NCBI RefSeq assembly: GCF_022213065.1
Contig: NZ_JAKLJA010000001.1
Location: 372,001 to 436,000, forward strand
DNA length: 64,000 bases
Direction of reading: 5' to 3'
From: Paraburkholderia tagetis
GTDB taxonomy: Bacteria > Pseudomonadota > Gammaproteobacteria > Burkholderiales > Burkholderiaceae
The translations under genes and the position numbers were made by a program. Position 1 is the first letter of the stretch, and each line of letters starts with the position of its first letter. Below are positions 35,106-44,204 of this stretch, in pieces. The notes under the pieces are model-generated. The model searched no databases and had not been told where the DNA came from. It was given only the letters and a program-made list of their open reading frames with translations.

Positions 35106-36164
35106 ATGAACCAGCCACATTACGCGGCCGACGCATTGATGGCCTACGCCAACCAGTTGCTCGACGCGGCGGGTCTGGCCGCAACGCACGCCGATGCCGT
35201 TGCGACGACGCTCGTCGAAGGCGATTTGCTGGGTCACGATACCCACGGCCTCGCGCAACTCCCGGGCTATCTGGATGAGCTTCAGGCGGGCCACATGACG
35301 AAGGAAGGGGAGCCCATCGTGCTGTCCGACCGGCCGGCCGCGCTGCTGTGGGATGGCAGACGTCTGCCCGGCCCCTCTCTCGTGCTGCGCGGCATCGATG
35401 CCCTGATTCCGCGCGCACACCAGTACGGCACGGCTACCCTTGCGATCAGGCACAGCCATCACATCGCGTGTCTTGCGACTTATCTGCTGCGCGCGACCGA
35501 AGCGGGTTTTGTCCTGTTGCTGTCGAGTTCGGATCCGAGCGTGCAGAGCGTTGCACCGTTTGGCGGCACGCGCGCGGTCTTTACGCCCAATCCGGTTGCG
35601 CTTGGCGTACCCACGACCCACTCGCCTTTCCTGATCGACATCTCCGCGTCGATCACGACGAATGCAATGACGGCGCGGCTGCACAAAGCCGGCAAGCAGT
35701 TCGACGAGGCGTGGCTGCTGGACGCCGACGGACACGCGACGCGTGAGCCTGGCGCGCTCTTTACCGACCCGCCTGGCACGATCCTGCCGCTCGGCGGCAT
35801 GGATGCGGGCCACAAGGGCTTCGGCCTCGCGGTGCTGATCGAGGCGCTCACGAGCGGGCTGGCCGGGCATGGCCGTGCCGATAGCCCCACCGGCTGGGGC
35901 GCGACGGTGTTCATGACGCTCTATGATCCCGCCGCGTTCGCCGGTCTCGACGAATTCCATCGCCAGATGGACTGGCTGGCGCAGGCGTGCCGTACCAACC
36001 CGCCGCGCCCCGGCGTGGAGCGGGTGCGCATGCCCGGAGACGGTGCAATGGCCCGGCGCGATGCCCAGCTCGCTGCGGGCGTGCAGCTGCATCCCACCAT
36101 CCGTCCCGCTCTCGATAAGTGGGGTGAGCGTTACGGTGTCGCCTTCCCGAAGCCGCTCGACTGA
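35106..36164 (+). CDS. Ldh-family (malate/L-lactate/ureidoglycolate-type) NAD(P)-dependent dehydrogenase
   Basis: A 352-residue member of the Ldh_2 (malate/sulfolactate dehydrogenase) family. It shows the GHDTHGLAQLPGYLDELQAG start motif, RHSHHIACLATYL with catalytic His, and the NAD-site loop APFGGTRAVFTPNPVALGVPT. The later GGMDAGHKGFGLAVLIEALTSG stretch is also typical. Such enzymes oxidise 2-hydroxyacids, including sugar acids, with NAD(P). GGGAGGAG lies upstream of the ATG. It follows the UxaA gene by 80 nt and precedes a DapA-family gene, pointing to a shared pathway. Confidence 0.82.
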   Translation: MNQPHYAADALMAYANQLLDAAGLAATHADAVATTLVEGDLLGHDTHGLAQLPGYLDELQAGHMTKEGEPIVLSDRPAALLWDGRRLPGPSLVLRGIDALIPRAHQYGTATLAIRHSHHIACLATYLLRATEAGFVLLLSSSDPSVQSVAPFGGTRAVFTPNPVALGVPTTHSPFLIDISASITTNAMTARLHKAGKQFDEAWLLDADGHATREPGALFTDPPGTILPLGGMDAGHKGFGLAVLIEALTSGLAGHGRADSPTGWGATVFMTLYDPAAFAGLDEFHRQMDWLAQACRTNPPRPGVERVRMPGDGAMARRDAQLAAGVQLHPTIRPALDKWGERYGVAFPKPLD

Positions 36165-36250
36165 GATCCGCAAACCGGCGGTTCCGCATCGCTCACCTGT
36201 ATGTATTTTGGAATGCTTATAAAGCATTCCACCTAAAGGAGAAGTTTCTG

Positions 36251-37171
36251 ATGACGCACGAAGTCTTGCGCGGCGTGTTTCCTGTTGTGCCAACCATCTT
36301 TGACGACAGTGGCCGTCTCGACGTGGCAGGCCAACGGCGCGCGGTCGATTTCATGATCGACGCCGGTTCCAATGGCCTCGCGATCCTTGCCAATTTCTCC
36401 GAGCAGTTTGCCCTTTCCGATGATGAGCGCAACACGGTTCAGCGGGTTGTGCTCGAACACGTCGCGGGCCGCGTGCCCGTTATCGTGACCACCACGCACT
36501 TCAGCAGCGACGTGTGCGCTGCGCGCAGCCGCGCCGCACAAGACGCAGGCGCGGCGATGGTGATGGTGATGCCGCCGTATCACGGCGCGACGATCCGGGT
36601 GGCCGAGCGCGGCATTCTTGAGTTCTATCGCCGCGTGTCCGACGCCATCGACATTCCGGTCATGATCCAGGACGCGCCCGTCTCGGGCACGACGCTCACG
36701 GCGGCGTTCCTCGCACGGCTGGCGAGAGAAGTGCGCAATGTCTCGTACTTCAAGATCGAATGTCCCCAGGCCGCGGCGAAATTGCGCGAACTGATCGAAC
36801 TGGGCGGTGACGCCGTGATCGGCCCGTGGGACGGCGAGGAGGCGATCACGCTGATTCCCGACCTCGATGCGGGCGCAACCGGCACGATGACCGGCGGCGG
36901 CTATCCCGATGGCATTCGCAAGATCGTTGACGTCTATATGGCGGGCGATACCAGCCGGGCCGCCGATCTCTATCAGGCATGGCTGCCGCTCATCAACTAC
37001 GAGAACCGCCAGACCGGCATTGCCACTTGCAAGATCCTGATGAAGGAGGGTGGCGTGATCGCCTCCGACGCCGTACGCCATCCACTCGCGCGGGTTCATC
37101 CTGCCGCCCGTGCAGGTCTGATCGAGATCGCACGGCGACTCGATCCTCTCGTGCTGCGCTGGGGCAGATAA
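36251..37171 (+). CDS. Dihydrodipicolinate synthase (DapA) family aldolase/dehydratase
   Basis: A 306-residue TIM-barrel lyase. It keeps the Schiff-base Lys in VSYFKIECP (residues ~168-176) and the catalytic Tyr in VMPPYHGAT. The usual GTTGE loop is replaced by LANFSEQFALSDDER, so it is not a lysine-pathway DapA. Relatives with this loop act on keto-deoxy sugar acids or other pyruvate-derived substrates. AAAGGAG precedes the ATG. It fits a pathway in which UxaA makes a keto-deoxy acid that this enzyme cleaves or dehydrates. The exact reaction is unknown. Confidence 0.8.
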   Translation: MTHEVLRGVFPVVPTIFDDSGRLDVAGQRRAVDFMIDAGSNGLAILANFSEQFALSDDERNTVQRVVLEHVAGRVPVIVTTTHFSSDVCAARSRAAQDAGAAMVMVMPPYHGATIRVAERGILEFYRRVSDAIDIPVMIQDAPVSGTTLTAAFLARLAREVRNVSYFKIECPQAAAKLRELIELGGDAVIGPWDGEEAITLIPDLDAGATGTMTGGGYPDGIRKIVDVYMAGDTSRAADLYQAWLPLINYENRQTGIATCKILMKEGGVIASDAVRHPLARVHPAARAGLIEIARRLDPLVLRWGR

Positions 37172-37214
37172 GCCGTCTTTGCATGACGAACGCACTACAA
37201 CAAGGAGACACGCT

Positions 37215-38522
37215 GTGGACGAAAACCTCGCTACAAAAGTAGCCCCCATTGCCGGCACGACCCGCATGAACCTGCGCTGGTATGTGCTGCTCTGGCTGCT
37301 CGCAGGCGGCATCATCAATTATCTCGACCGGGCAAGCCTGTCGATCGCAGCACCTGGAATGATTCATGACCTGAACTTCACGCGTACCGAGATCGGCCTG
37401 CTTGGCACGGTGTTCGCGTGGACCTATGCGGTCATGCAGTTGCCCGCGGGATGGATCATCGACCGCTTTGGCGCAAAGCGCGCATACGCCTACGGCATGA
37501 TCTGGTGGAGCGTGGCGACGTGGATGACGGGCATCGTGGGCTCGTTCGCGGGGTTGATCGCGATGCGCGCGCTGCTCGCGGTCGGCGAGGCGCCGTGCTT
37601 TCCGACCTCCGCGAAAATTACCGCTGCGTGGTTTCCGGAAAAGGAGCGCGGCGTGGCGACGGGCGTGTGGGATTCATCCACGAAATGGGGGCCGGCGCTG
37701 GCGCCTGTCGTACTCGTGCCATTGATGATTGCGTTCGGATGGCGCTCGCTTTTCTATCTGACCGGTATTGCCGGCGTAGTGTTCGCTGTGTTCTTTCTGT
37801 TGCGCTACCGCAGCCCTGCCGATCATCCCCGGCTCTCGCGAGAGGAATTCAGCTACATCGAGGCTGGCGGCGGCGCGCATGAGCAAACGCGCAGTGCAAG
37901 CCGGCTGAAATGGACGAGTCTCTTCACGTATCGCAGCGTGTGGGGAATGATCTGCGGATACTTCTGTTCGATCTGGCTGTGGAATCTCTTCCTGGTGTTC
38001 CTGCCGCTGTATCTGCTGGACCGCTTCCACATCACGCTCGCACAGATGGGCATTTACGCGAGCATTCCCTGGATTGGTGGGGGGCTTTCGGAAATCGCTG
38101 CGGGCTTGCTGACCAAGAAGATCATCGAGCGTGGCATCGCGACGCCAATCAACGCGAAACGGCTGATGATCGCATTCTGCTCCGCAGGCGCGGCAATCTG
38201 TGCAATCGCACTGCCGTTCGTCACTTCGCTTACCGAAACCATCGCGCTCATGACCATCGGCCTCGGCTTCATCGCCGCGATTCTCGGCCACGCGTGGGCA
38301 CTGTCCACCGACGTTGCCCCGAAGTCGATGGTTGCCTCGGTCGGCTCAATCCAGAACTTTGGCGGTTACTTCGGTGGCGCTTTCTCGCCGGCCGTCGCGG
38401 GTTTTATCGTCGACCGTACCGGTTCGTATTCGCTTGCGCTCATCAGTGGCGGACTGATCGCGGGCTGTGCGGCACTGTTCTACTGGTTCATGGTGAAACA
38501 GCCGATTCCAGAGCCGCAGTAA
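37215..38522 (+). CDS. MFS transporter (ACS family, sugar-acid type)
   Basis: A 435-residue permease with about 12 membrane spans. The first loop region NYLDRASLSIAAPGMIHDLNF and DRFGAKRAY are typical of the anion:cation symporter family that includes GudP and hexuronate carriers. The start is a GTG at 37215 preceded by AAGGAGACACGCT; a TTG at 37179 was rejected. It closes the UxaA-Ldh-DapA run and likely imports the acid that these enzymes degrade, in addition to the TRAP systems upstream. Confidence 0.85.
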   Translation: MDENLATKVAPIAGTTRMNLRWYVLLWLLAGGIINYLDRASLSIAAPGMIHDLNFTRTEIGLLGTVFAWTYAVMQLPAGWIIDRFGAKRAYAYGMIWWSVATWMTGIVGSFAGLIAMRALLAVGEAPCFPTSAKITAAWFPEKERGVATGVWDSSTKWGPALAPVVLVPLMIAFGWRSLFYLTGIAGVVFAVFFLLRYRSPADHPRLSREEFSYIEAGGGAHEQTRSASRLKWTSLFTYRSVWGMICGYFCSIWLWNLFLVFLPLYLLDRFHITLAQMGIYASIPWIGGGLSEIAAGLLTKKIIERGIATPINAKRLMIAFCSAGAAICAIALPFVTSLTETIALMTIGLGFIAAILGHAWALSTDVAPKSMVASVGSIQNFGGYFGGAFSPAVAGFIVDRTGSYSLALISGGLIAGCAALFYWFMVKQPIPEPQ

Positions 38523-38595
38523 CCCGATTGCGTTCGTGAAATTGTCGTGCTAATTTTTCATGAAATTTAGCCGATAAAATTTCACGGATGCCGTC

Positions 38596-39885
38596 ATGTT
38601 CGTCGAATCGACCCAGCATGTGGAGAGCTTTTACGCCCGCACCTTGCCCGGCGAGGTGCCTGTGCGCCCGGCATTGGCGGGCGAGTGCGACGCCGATGTC
38701 CTGATCGTCGGCGCCGGCTTCAGCGGGCTTCACACGGCGTTGCGCCTCGCGCTCGCGGGCCGTCGCGTGGTGGTCGTGGAGGCGAGCCGCGTGGCGTGGG
38801 CCGCGTCCGGGCGCAACGGCGGGCAGGCGCTGCTCGGCTGGTCGTGCGATATGGGGCCGCTCGAGCAGTCGCTGGGGCTCGCAGGCGCACGCGAGCTTTG
38901 GGAGAGCATGCGCTGGGCGGCGCGCGAGGTGCGCGAACTGCCCGAGCGCCACGGTTTCGATGCCGACTACCGTCCCGGCAGCCTCTGGACCGCCGTGAAG
39001 CGCAACCGCATTGCGTTGCTGGATGCGGCGCGCGACGAAGCTGCCCACAAGTGGGGCTACGACGCGCTGCGGGTCATTGCCGAGCCGGATATGCCCGCAT
39101 GGGTGGGCAGCCGGCGCTATCTCGCGGCGCTCTACGATCCCGAGGCCGGCCACCTCAATCCGCTCAAACTGGCGCTTGGCATCGCCGCGGCCATCGAGCG
39201 CGCGGGCGGACGTATCTTCGAACAGACTCGCGTGCAGCAATGGCGCGAAACGCCGACAGGTTTCATCGCAACGACGCCCGGTGGCCTGATCCGCGCGGAC
39301 ACACTCGTGCTCGCCTGCAACGCCTATATCGACCGCCTCGATCGCGAGCTTGCGCGCCGCGTCCTGCCGGTCGGCACGTATCAGGTGGCAACCGCGCCAC
39401 TCGACCCGCAACGCGCGCAGGCGCTGTTGCCGCGCAATAGTTGCGTGATCGACAACCAGTTCGTGCCCGACTACTTCCGGCTGAGTCCTGACCATCGGCT
39501 GCTGTTCGGTGGCGCGTGCACCTATCTCGGCGGCATCCCCAAGGACATTCGCGCGGCGATTCGTCCGAGCCTCGAACGCGTTTTTCCGCAACTGCGCGGC
39601 GTCGCGCTCGAATACGCATGGGGCGGTCATATCGACATCAGCATCCGGCGCACGCCGGACGTGGGGCACGCACGCGGGCGCTACTGGCTCCAGGGCTTCT
39701 CGGGGCACGGCGTGCTGCCGACCCTGGCCGCGGCGCGCGCAGTGTCCGATGCAATACTCGGCGACACGCGTTTGCTCTCGCTCTATGAGGCCATTCATAA
39801 TCCGCGCTTCCCGGGCGGTGACGCGCTGGCCGCGCCGCTCGAAGCGCTCGGCAAGCTCTGGTATCGCATGCGCGACGTGGTGTGA
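38596..39885 (+). CDS. FAD-dependent oxidoreductase (PuuB/OrdL-like, gamma-glutamylputrescine oxidase type)
   Basis: A 429-residue DAO-fold flavoprotein. The FAD dinucleotide motif is VLIVGAGFSGLHTALRLA near residues 35-52, followed by VVEASRVAWAASGRNGGQ, a signature of the OrdL/PuuB group. The C-terminus has YAWGGHIDISIRRTPDVG and LQGFSGHGVLPTLAAARA. PuuB oxidises gamma-glutamyl-polyamines. Here the oxidase is followed by an XRE-cupin regulator and a glutamine-synthetase-like ligase, the two other parts expected of that route. Other secondary-amine substrates are possible. Confidence 0.82.
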   Translation: MFVESTQHVESFYARTLPGEVPVRPALAGECDADVLIVGAGFSGLHTALRLALAGRRVVVVEASRVAWAASGRNGGQALLGWSCDMGPLEQSLGLAGARELWESMRWAAREVRELPERHGFDADYRPGSLWTAVKRNRIALLDAARDEAAHKWGYDALRVIAEPDMPAWVGSRRYLAALYDPEAGHLNPLKLALGIAAAIERAGGRIFEQTRVQQWRETPTGFIATTPGGLIRADTLVLACNAYIDRLDRELARRVLPVGTYQVATAPLDPQRAQALLPRNSCVIDNQFVPDYFRLSPDHRLLFGGACTYLGGIPKDIRAAIRPSLERVFPQLRGVALEYAWGGHIDISIRRTPDVGHARGRYWLQGFSGHGVLPTLAAARAVSDAILGDTRLLSLYEAIHNPRFPGGDALAAPLEALGKLWYRMRDVV

Positions 39886-39899
39886 TTGAGGGATTCGAC

Positions 39900-40457
39900 A
39901 TGGACAGGGAAGAAGAGATAGAAGGCCTCGCGATCCTCATTCGCGATCTGCGCAAGCACAAGAAGGTGACGCTGGCCGAACTCGCGCAACGAATCGGCCG
40001 CTCGGTGGGTTTTCTCTCGCAGGTCGAGCGCGGCATGTCGCGGCCCACGGTCGCCGACCTCACCGCCATCGGCGAGGCGCTGCAAACGCCCACCACGTAC
40101 TTCTACAGTGTGAGCAAGCCGCGCGCGCTGCCATGGGTCACGCGCCCCGGCGAGCGGCGCACGCTCTATTACGGCGGCGGCATCACCGACGTGCTGGTCT
40201 CGCCGAGCATGTCGTCGGGTTTCTCGATGCTGGAGAGCCTGCTGGAGCCGGGCGCCACAAGCGGCGAACGCCCCGTGGACGACAGCGACGAGCAGGGCGG
40301 CTTCGTGCTCGAAGGCGAGCTCACCATCTGGCTCGACGGCGAAGACGAAGAAGTCACGCTCAAAGCCGGCGACAGCTTTCAGTTGCCGGCGCGCTGTCGC
40401 TTCAGTTACGCGAATCGCTCGGACAAGGATGCACGGGTGCTTTGGGTCTTCACCTGA
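39900..40457 (+). CDS. XRE-family regulator with C-terminal cupin (PuuR-like)
   Basis: A 185-residue regulator. The helix-turn-helix covers about residues 8-64 (LAELAQRIGRSVGFLSQVERG). A cupin domain occupies about 105-183 (GFVLEGELTIWLDGEDEEVTLKAGDSFQLPA). This is the layout of PuuR-type regulators of polyamine breakdown. The ATG at 39900 has GAGGGA just upstream; a GTG at 39882 overlapping the previous stop was judged less likely. It lies between the oxidase and ligase genes and presumably controls both. Confidence 0.85.
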   Translation: MDREEEIEGLAILIRDLRKHKKVTLAELAQRIGRSVGFLSQVERGMSRPTVADLTAIGEALQTPTTYFYSVSKPRALPWVTRPGERRTLYYGGGITDVLVSPSMSSGFSMLESLLEPGATSGERPVDDSDEQGGFVLEGELTIWLDGEDEEVTLKAGDSFQLPARCRFSYANRSDKDARVLWVFT

Positions 40458-40624
40458 CGCACACTTCGATGTCCGCTTTGATGCCCGTTTCGTTGCCCGC
40501 TTTGATGCCATCCTTAGACAAGGATCCGGAAGGCATGCGCCTTGCCGGCGCGGGTGTTTTCAGCATGATCTGGAGTCCGGATTAAATAGCAGGTCCATCA
40601 TCTCTCGCCAACGAGGAACTCGAC

Positions 40625-41971
40625 GTGACGGCTATCGCAACTGACCTCCTGAGCGAAGTACGCGCCTTTCGTGCGGCTCATCCCGACGTGCAATATGTCG
40701 ACCTGATCTGCCTCGACATCCCCGGGCATTTCTACGGCAAGCGTTACCCCATCGCCATGCTCGAGAAGGTGGCGGCCGGCGCGTTGCTCAAGCTGCCGCA
40801 AAACTGCATCCTGCTCGGCGCGCAAGGCGGGGTGTATCCAATCGGCGATTATTGCTTTCAAGACGGCGACCCCGATGTGCCGCGCCGCCTCGTGCCCGGC
40901 ACGCTCAAGCCGGTGCGCTGGGAGCAGCAGACGCTCGCGCAAATGCTCATCACCTCGGACGGCACCGCGACGCCCATCGCGTTCGAGCCGCGCCAGGTAC
41001 TCGCGCGGGTGCTCGATCGTTTCGCGCGGCGCGGCCTCAAGCCGGTGGTGGCATTCGAGCTGGAGTTCTATCTGTTCGATGCGAAGCTGCGCGAAGGTCT
41101 GCCGCAGCACGCACGCGATCCGCTATGCAACGACGAAGACGATCAGTCGAACATGCATATCGAGCGCCTTTCGCGTTTCGCGCCCGTGCTGCACGAGATG
41201 GTCGAGACCGCGCGCGAGCAGGGTGTGGACGCAACGGTCATCACCGCGGAGCTCGGGCCTGGGCAATTCGAAATCAACTTCGGCCACTGCGACGACGCGC
41301 TGCGCGCGGCGGACTGGTCCGCGCTCTTCTGCCGGAGCACGCGCGGTGTGGCCATGCGGCATGGCTATCGCGCGAGCTTCATGTCGAAGCCGCTGCTCGA
41401 TGCGCCGGGCAGCGGCATGCACGTGCACGTGAGTCTCTATGACGAGGCGGGACGCAACGTGCTCGCAGCGCGCGAGCGGCGCGCGATGCGTCATGCTGTA
41501 GCGGGCTGCCTCGCGCTGCTGCCGTATTGCATGCCCATTTTTGCGCCCAATCACAACGCATTCCGGCGCTACGGGGCGATGGTCAATGCGGCGAGCCGGG
41601 CGAGCTGGGGTTTTGAGGATCGCGATGCCTGCATCCGCATTCCGGAATCCGACGAAGCGAATCTGCGCATCGAGCACCGGCTCGCGGGCGCCGATGCCAA
41701 TCCGTATCTCGTGCTCGCGGCCATCCTCGCCGGCATCGAAGGTGGCCTGGAGGCGGGCCTCGAACCGATTGCGGCGCTCAACGAAGATCGCGCGAGCGGG
41801 ATCGATTTCCCGGGTGACATGCTCTCGGCGGTGGCCGCCATGAGCGGGCATGCCGGGGTGCGCGAGGGGCTCGGTGAAGATTTCACGGGAGTTTATTGCG
41901 AGAATAAGCGGCAGGATCACCTCGATTTTATGAATGTAATCGGAGCGCGAGAATATCGTTGGTTTTTGTAA
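40625..41971 (+). CDS. Glutamine synthetase-family gamma-glutamylpolyamine synthetase (PuuA-like)
   Basis: A 448-residue glutamine-synthetase-fold ligase that would couple glutamate to an amine with ATP. It has the metal-binding FELEFYLFDAK segment, GPGQFEINFGH, the glutamate/ATP-site SGMHVHVSLYDEAG, and NPYLVLAAILAGI. It begins with a GTG with GAGGAAC upstream. Its neighbours, a PuuB-like oxidase and a PuuR-like regulator, support a polyamine rather than ammonia substrate. No adenylylation Tyr region of a classic GlnA was seen. PuuC/PuuD-like partners are not in the window. Confidence 0.82.
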   Translation: MTAIATDLLSEVRAFRAAHPDVQYVDLICLDIPGHFYGKRYPIAMLEKVAAGALLKLPQNCILLGAQGGVYPIGDYCFQDGDPDVPRRLVPGTLKPVRWEQQTLAQMLITSDGTATPIAFEPRQVLARVLDRFARRGLKPVVAFELEFYLFDAKLREGLPQHARDPLCNDEDDQSNMHIERLSRFAPVLHEMVETAREQGVDATVITAELGPGQFEINFGHCDDALRAADWSALFCRSTRGVAMRHGYRASFMSKPLLDAPGSGMHVHVSLYDEAGRNVLAARERRAMRHAVAGCLALLPYCMPIFAPNHNAFRRYGAMVNAASRASWGFEDRDACIRIPESDEANLRIEHRLAGADANPYLVLAAILAGIEGGLEAGLEPIAALNEDRASGIDFPGDMLSAVAAMSGHAGVREGLGEDFTGVYCENKRQDHLDFMNVIGAREYRWFL

Positions 41972-42145
41972 AATGATGCGAAATAGTCACTAAATCGGCC
42001 TGAAAATCGCTTGCACGAATCATTCCAGGTGGCTGAAGGGCCTGTAAGCCCCGTGTGCTTTGCGTTTCCATATGCAACGCGATTTGCCTGTTTGGCTCGC
42101 GTGAGGTAGGGTATGCAGGTTTTCTCAACTCAACACAGGTAGCAG

Positions 42146-42424
42146 ATGAACAAACAGGAACTCATTGACGCAGTCGCCGCAAGCACGGGCGAGACCAAGG
42201 CAGCCACCGGAGCCGCAATCGACGCGATCCTCGAAGTGGTCACCAAGGCGGTCACGTCGGGCGATTCCGTGCAGCTCGTCGGCTTCGGCTCGTTCTCGAC
42301 CGGCCAGCGTGCTGCTCGCGTGGGCCGTAACCCGGCTACGGGCGCGGAAATCCAGATCGCTGCGGCGAAGACGGTGAAGTTCACGGCCGGCAAGGCATTC
42401 AAGGACGCCGTCAACGCATCGTGA
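42146..42424 (+). CDS. HU-family nucleoid DNA-binding protein
   Basis: A 92-residue HU/IHF-type protein starting [15 protein letters not shown]. The conserved [25 protein letters not shown] arm region (about residues 43-67) bends DNA. It ends with the helical [12 protein letters not shown]. It stands alone between the PuuA-like gene and the convergent quinone-reductase gene, with a strong terminator behind it. Small HU paralogues of this kind are common in Burkholderiales. Confidence 0.95.
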   Translation: MNKQELIDAVAASTGETKAATGAAIDAILEVVTKAVTSGDSVQLVGFGSFSTGQRAARVGRNPATGAEIQIAAAKTVKFTAGKAFKDAVNAS

Positions 42425-42540
42425 TGCAGGCCCGCCGCTCGCGGGGCGCACGAGCGTAGCAAGCTGGCGGAAGCGGCGCGTTGCCGTTTTCGCTATCTCG
42501 CCCATCGTGCGTGCGGTTGCAGCGGCAAGGTGCATCATCA

Positions 42541-42584
42541 ACCGGGAGCAGGGCGCATGACGCCTCGCTCCCGGTAGTTCTTTT
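42541..42584 (+). terminator. Rho-independent-type terminator after HU
   Basis: ACCGGGAGC (42541-42549) pairs with GCTCCCGGT (42567-42575), with a further GGCG/CGCC stem inside, followed by AGTTCTTTT. It probably ends HU transcription. The rest of the 370-nt gap between HU and the convergent dehydrogenase holds no gene that I can see. Confidence 0.75.
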
Positions 42585-42794
42585 GGTGGCGCCGAATCAT
42601 CACCGGATTGCTACCAGATTGCCACCGGATTGCCAGAGTGTCCGGCCGGTTATTTCAGTTCATTACAGATTTCAGGCATTACCGTGAATTCGCACGATCG
42701 CGACGGCGCCATGCGCGTTGTCACGATATATCGCTGCGGCACGCAACATCGCGTCCACGTTTTCGCCTTCCTCGCAGCTTCGACGCAGGGCATC

Positions 42795-43802
42795 TCAGTA
42801 CTCCAGAACAATTTTCCCGAAGTGCCCGCCCGTTTGCTGGAGCCGGAACGCATCGGCGATTCCTTCCAGCGGGAACGAGCGATCGATCACCGGCTTGACG
42901 CCGGTTGCGTCGATGGCGCGCACGAGGTCGATCTGGTGCTGGCGGCTCCCGACGATCAAACCCTGCAAGCGCTGCTGGCGACGCATCATCGTGGCGGTCG
43001 GCACCGGGCCCGCGATACCGGTCAGCACGCCGATCAACGCGATATGGCCGCCCACGCGCGTAGCCAGAATCGACTGTTCGAGTGTTCCCGGGCCACCCAC
43101 CTCAACCACGTGATCGACGCCGCGTCCGTTCGTGAATTCCAGCACTCGCTGCGCCCATTGCGGCTCGCGGCGATAGTTGATCGTGTGGTCGGCGCCTAGC
43201 TGCCGCGCGCGCTCGAGCTTCTCATCGGATGACGACGTGGCAATCACGCTCGCGCCCATCGCCTTGGCGAATTGCAGCGCGAAAATCGACACGCCGCCCG
43301 TGCCCAGCACTAGCACTGTATCGCCGGCCTTGAGTGCGCCGTTCACCACCAGCGCCCGCCAGGCCGTCAGCCCGGCGGTCGTGAGCGTGGCTGCTTCGGC
43401 GTGGCTGTAGCCGCGCGGGCTGTGCGTGAACGCGGTGGCGGGCGCGATCACCGCTTCGCGCGCGTAGCCGTCCACGCCGTCGCCGGGCGTGGTGGAGAAG
43501 TCGGGAATCGTGGGCTCGCCGTCGAGCCATGTCGGGAAGAACGTGGACACCACGTGCTCGCCCACGGCGAATTCGCTCACGCCCGGGCCCACGGCTTCGA
43601 CCACGCCCGCGCCGTCGGACATGGGAATGCGCCCGTCGGCGGCGCCCATATGCCCGCGCACGACGCCCAGATCGTGGTAGTTCAGCGAACTGGCATGCAG
43701 CCGCACGCGGATTTCCCCCGCCTGCGGCTCGCCCGGTGCGGCCATATCCACGAGCTTGAGATTGTCGAGCCCGGCAGGCGCGATCAGTTTGATGGCTTTC
43801 AT
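42795..43802 (-). CDS. NAD(P)-dependent quinone reductase/alcohol dehydrogenase (MDR family)
   Basis: A 335-residue medium-chain dehydrogenase. The N-terminal GroES-like domain has LHASSLNYHDLGVVRGHMG. The Rossmann motif is VLVLGTGGVSIFALQFAKAMGA near residues 160-181. The four structural-zinc cysteines are absent, so it fits the zinc-poor quinone-reductase branch. The start was set at 43802 (MKAIKLIAP), preceded by CAGGAG; a longer reading was rejected. It is monocistronic and divergent from an MFS gene. Its substrate is unknown. Confidence 0.85.
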   Translation of the reverse strand: MKAIKLIAPAGLDNLKLVDMAAPGEPQAGEIRVRLHASSLNYHDLGVVRGHMGAADGRIPMSDGAGVVEAVGPGVSEFAVGEHVVSTFFPTWLDGEPTIPDFSTTPGDGVDGYAREAVIAPATAFTHSPRGYSHAEAATLTTAGLTAWRALVVNGALKAGDTVLVLGTGGVSIFALQFAKAMGASVIATSSSDEKLERARQLGADHTINYRREPQWAQRVLEFTNGRGVDHVVEVGGPGTLEQSILATRVGGHIALIGVLTGIAGPVPTATMMRRQQRLQGLIVGSRQHQIDLVRAIDATGVKPVIDRSFPLEGIADAFRLQQTGGHFGKIVLEY

Positions 43803-43988
43803 GAAGATCTCCTGGAAGCGCCGCAACGCGGCGTCTTGGGTGTTGGCGAACTTGCCGTCACAGACACCTGACGAAGCATAGACGCGCGCAGGCGATCCTG
43901 GCGGCGTGGGGCGCCGTCTCGAAGCCGCTGCCCCTGATTCTCGTTGGGAGGTCGTCGTATTGTTTACGTTTGACGAAATGATTTGCTA

Positions 43989-44018
43989 TTGACAAATAAA
44001 TTCGAGCGCTTCTATGAT
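43989..44018 (+). promoter_or_regulatory. Sigma-70-like promoter for the MFS gene
   Basis: A perfect TTGACA is followed after 18 nt by TATGAT. Transcription from here would give a leader of roughly 180 nt before the MFS start. The leader includes a G/C-rich hairpin near the ribosome site. No known riboswitch was recognised. The rest of the divergent gap (43803-43988) holds nothing that I can identify. Confidence 0.6.
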
Positions 44019-44204
44019 GCATCCACGGTGGCCGCAAGGGGCTCGTCGTCGCAGTGCTGGCACGCTGCGCCGCAGCAATTCTCTGTGTCCTGGTCTGGGC
44101 CGCCGTCGCCGGAAATTTCATCGAATCGTTCCCAAGGCGCGTCAGACGCCGCTAAACGGAGATCCGCGTGGCGCGGAACTCCTCCAAGGTTTGGAGACAG
44201 GCAC

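Noticed and set aside
43983..44204. In-frame N-terminal extension of the MFS gene
   Set aside because: It would start before and cross a good TTGACA/TATGAT promoter. The ATG at 44205 has the proper ribosome site and family start.
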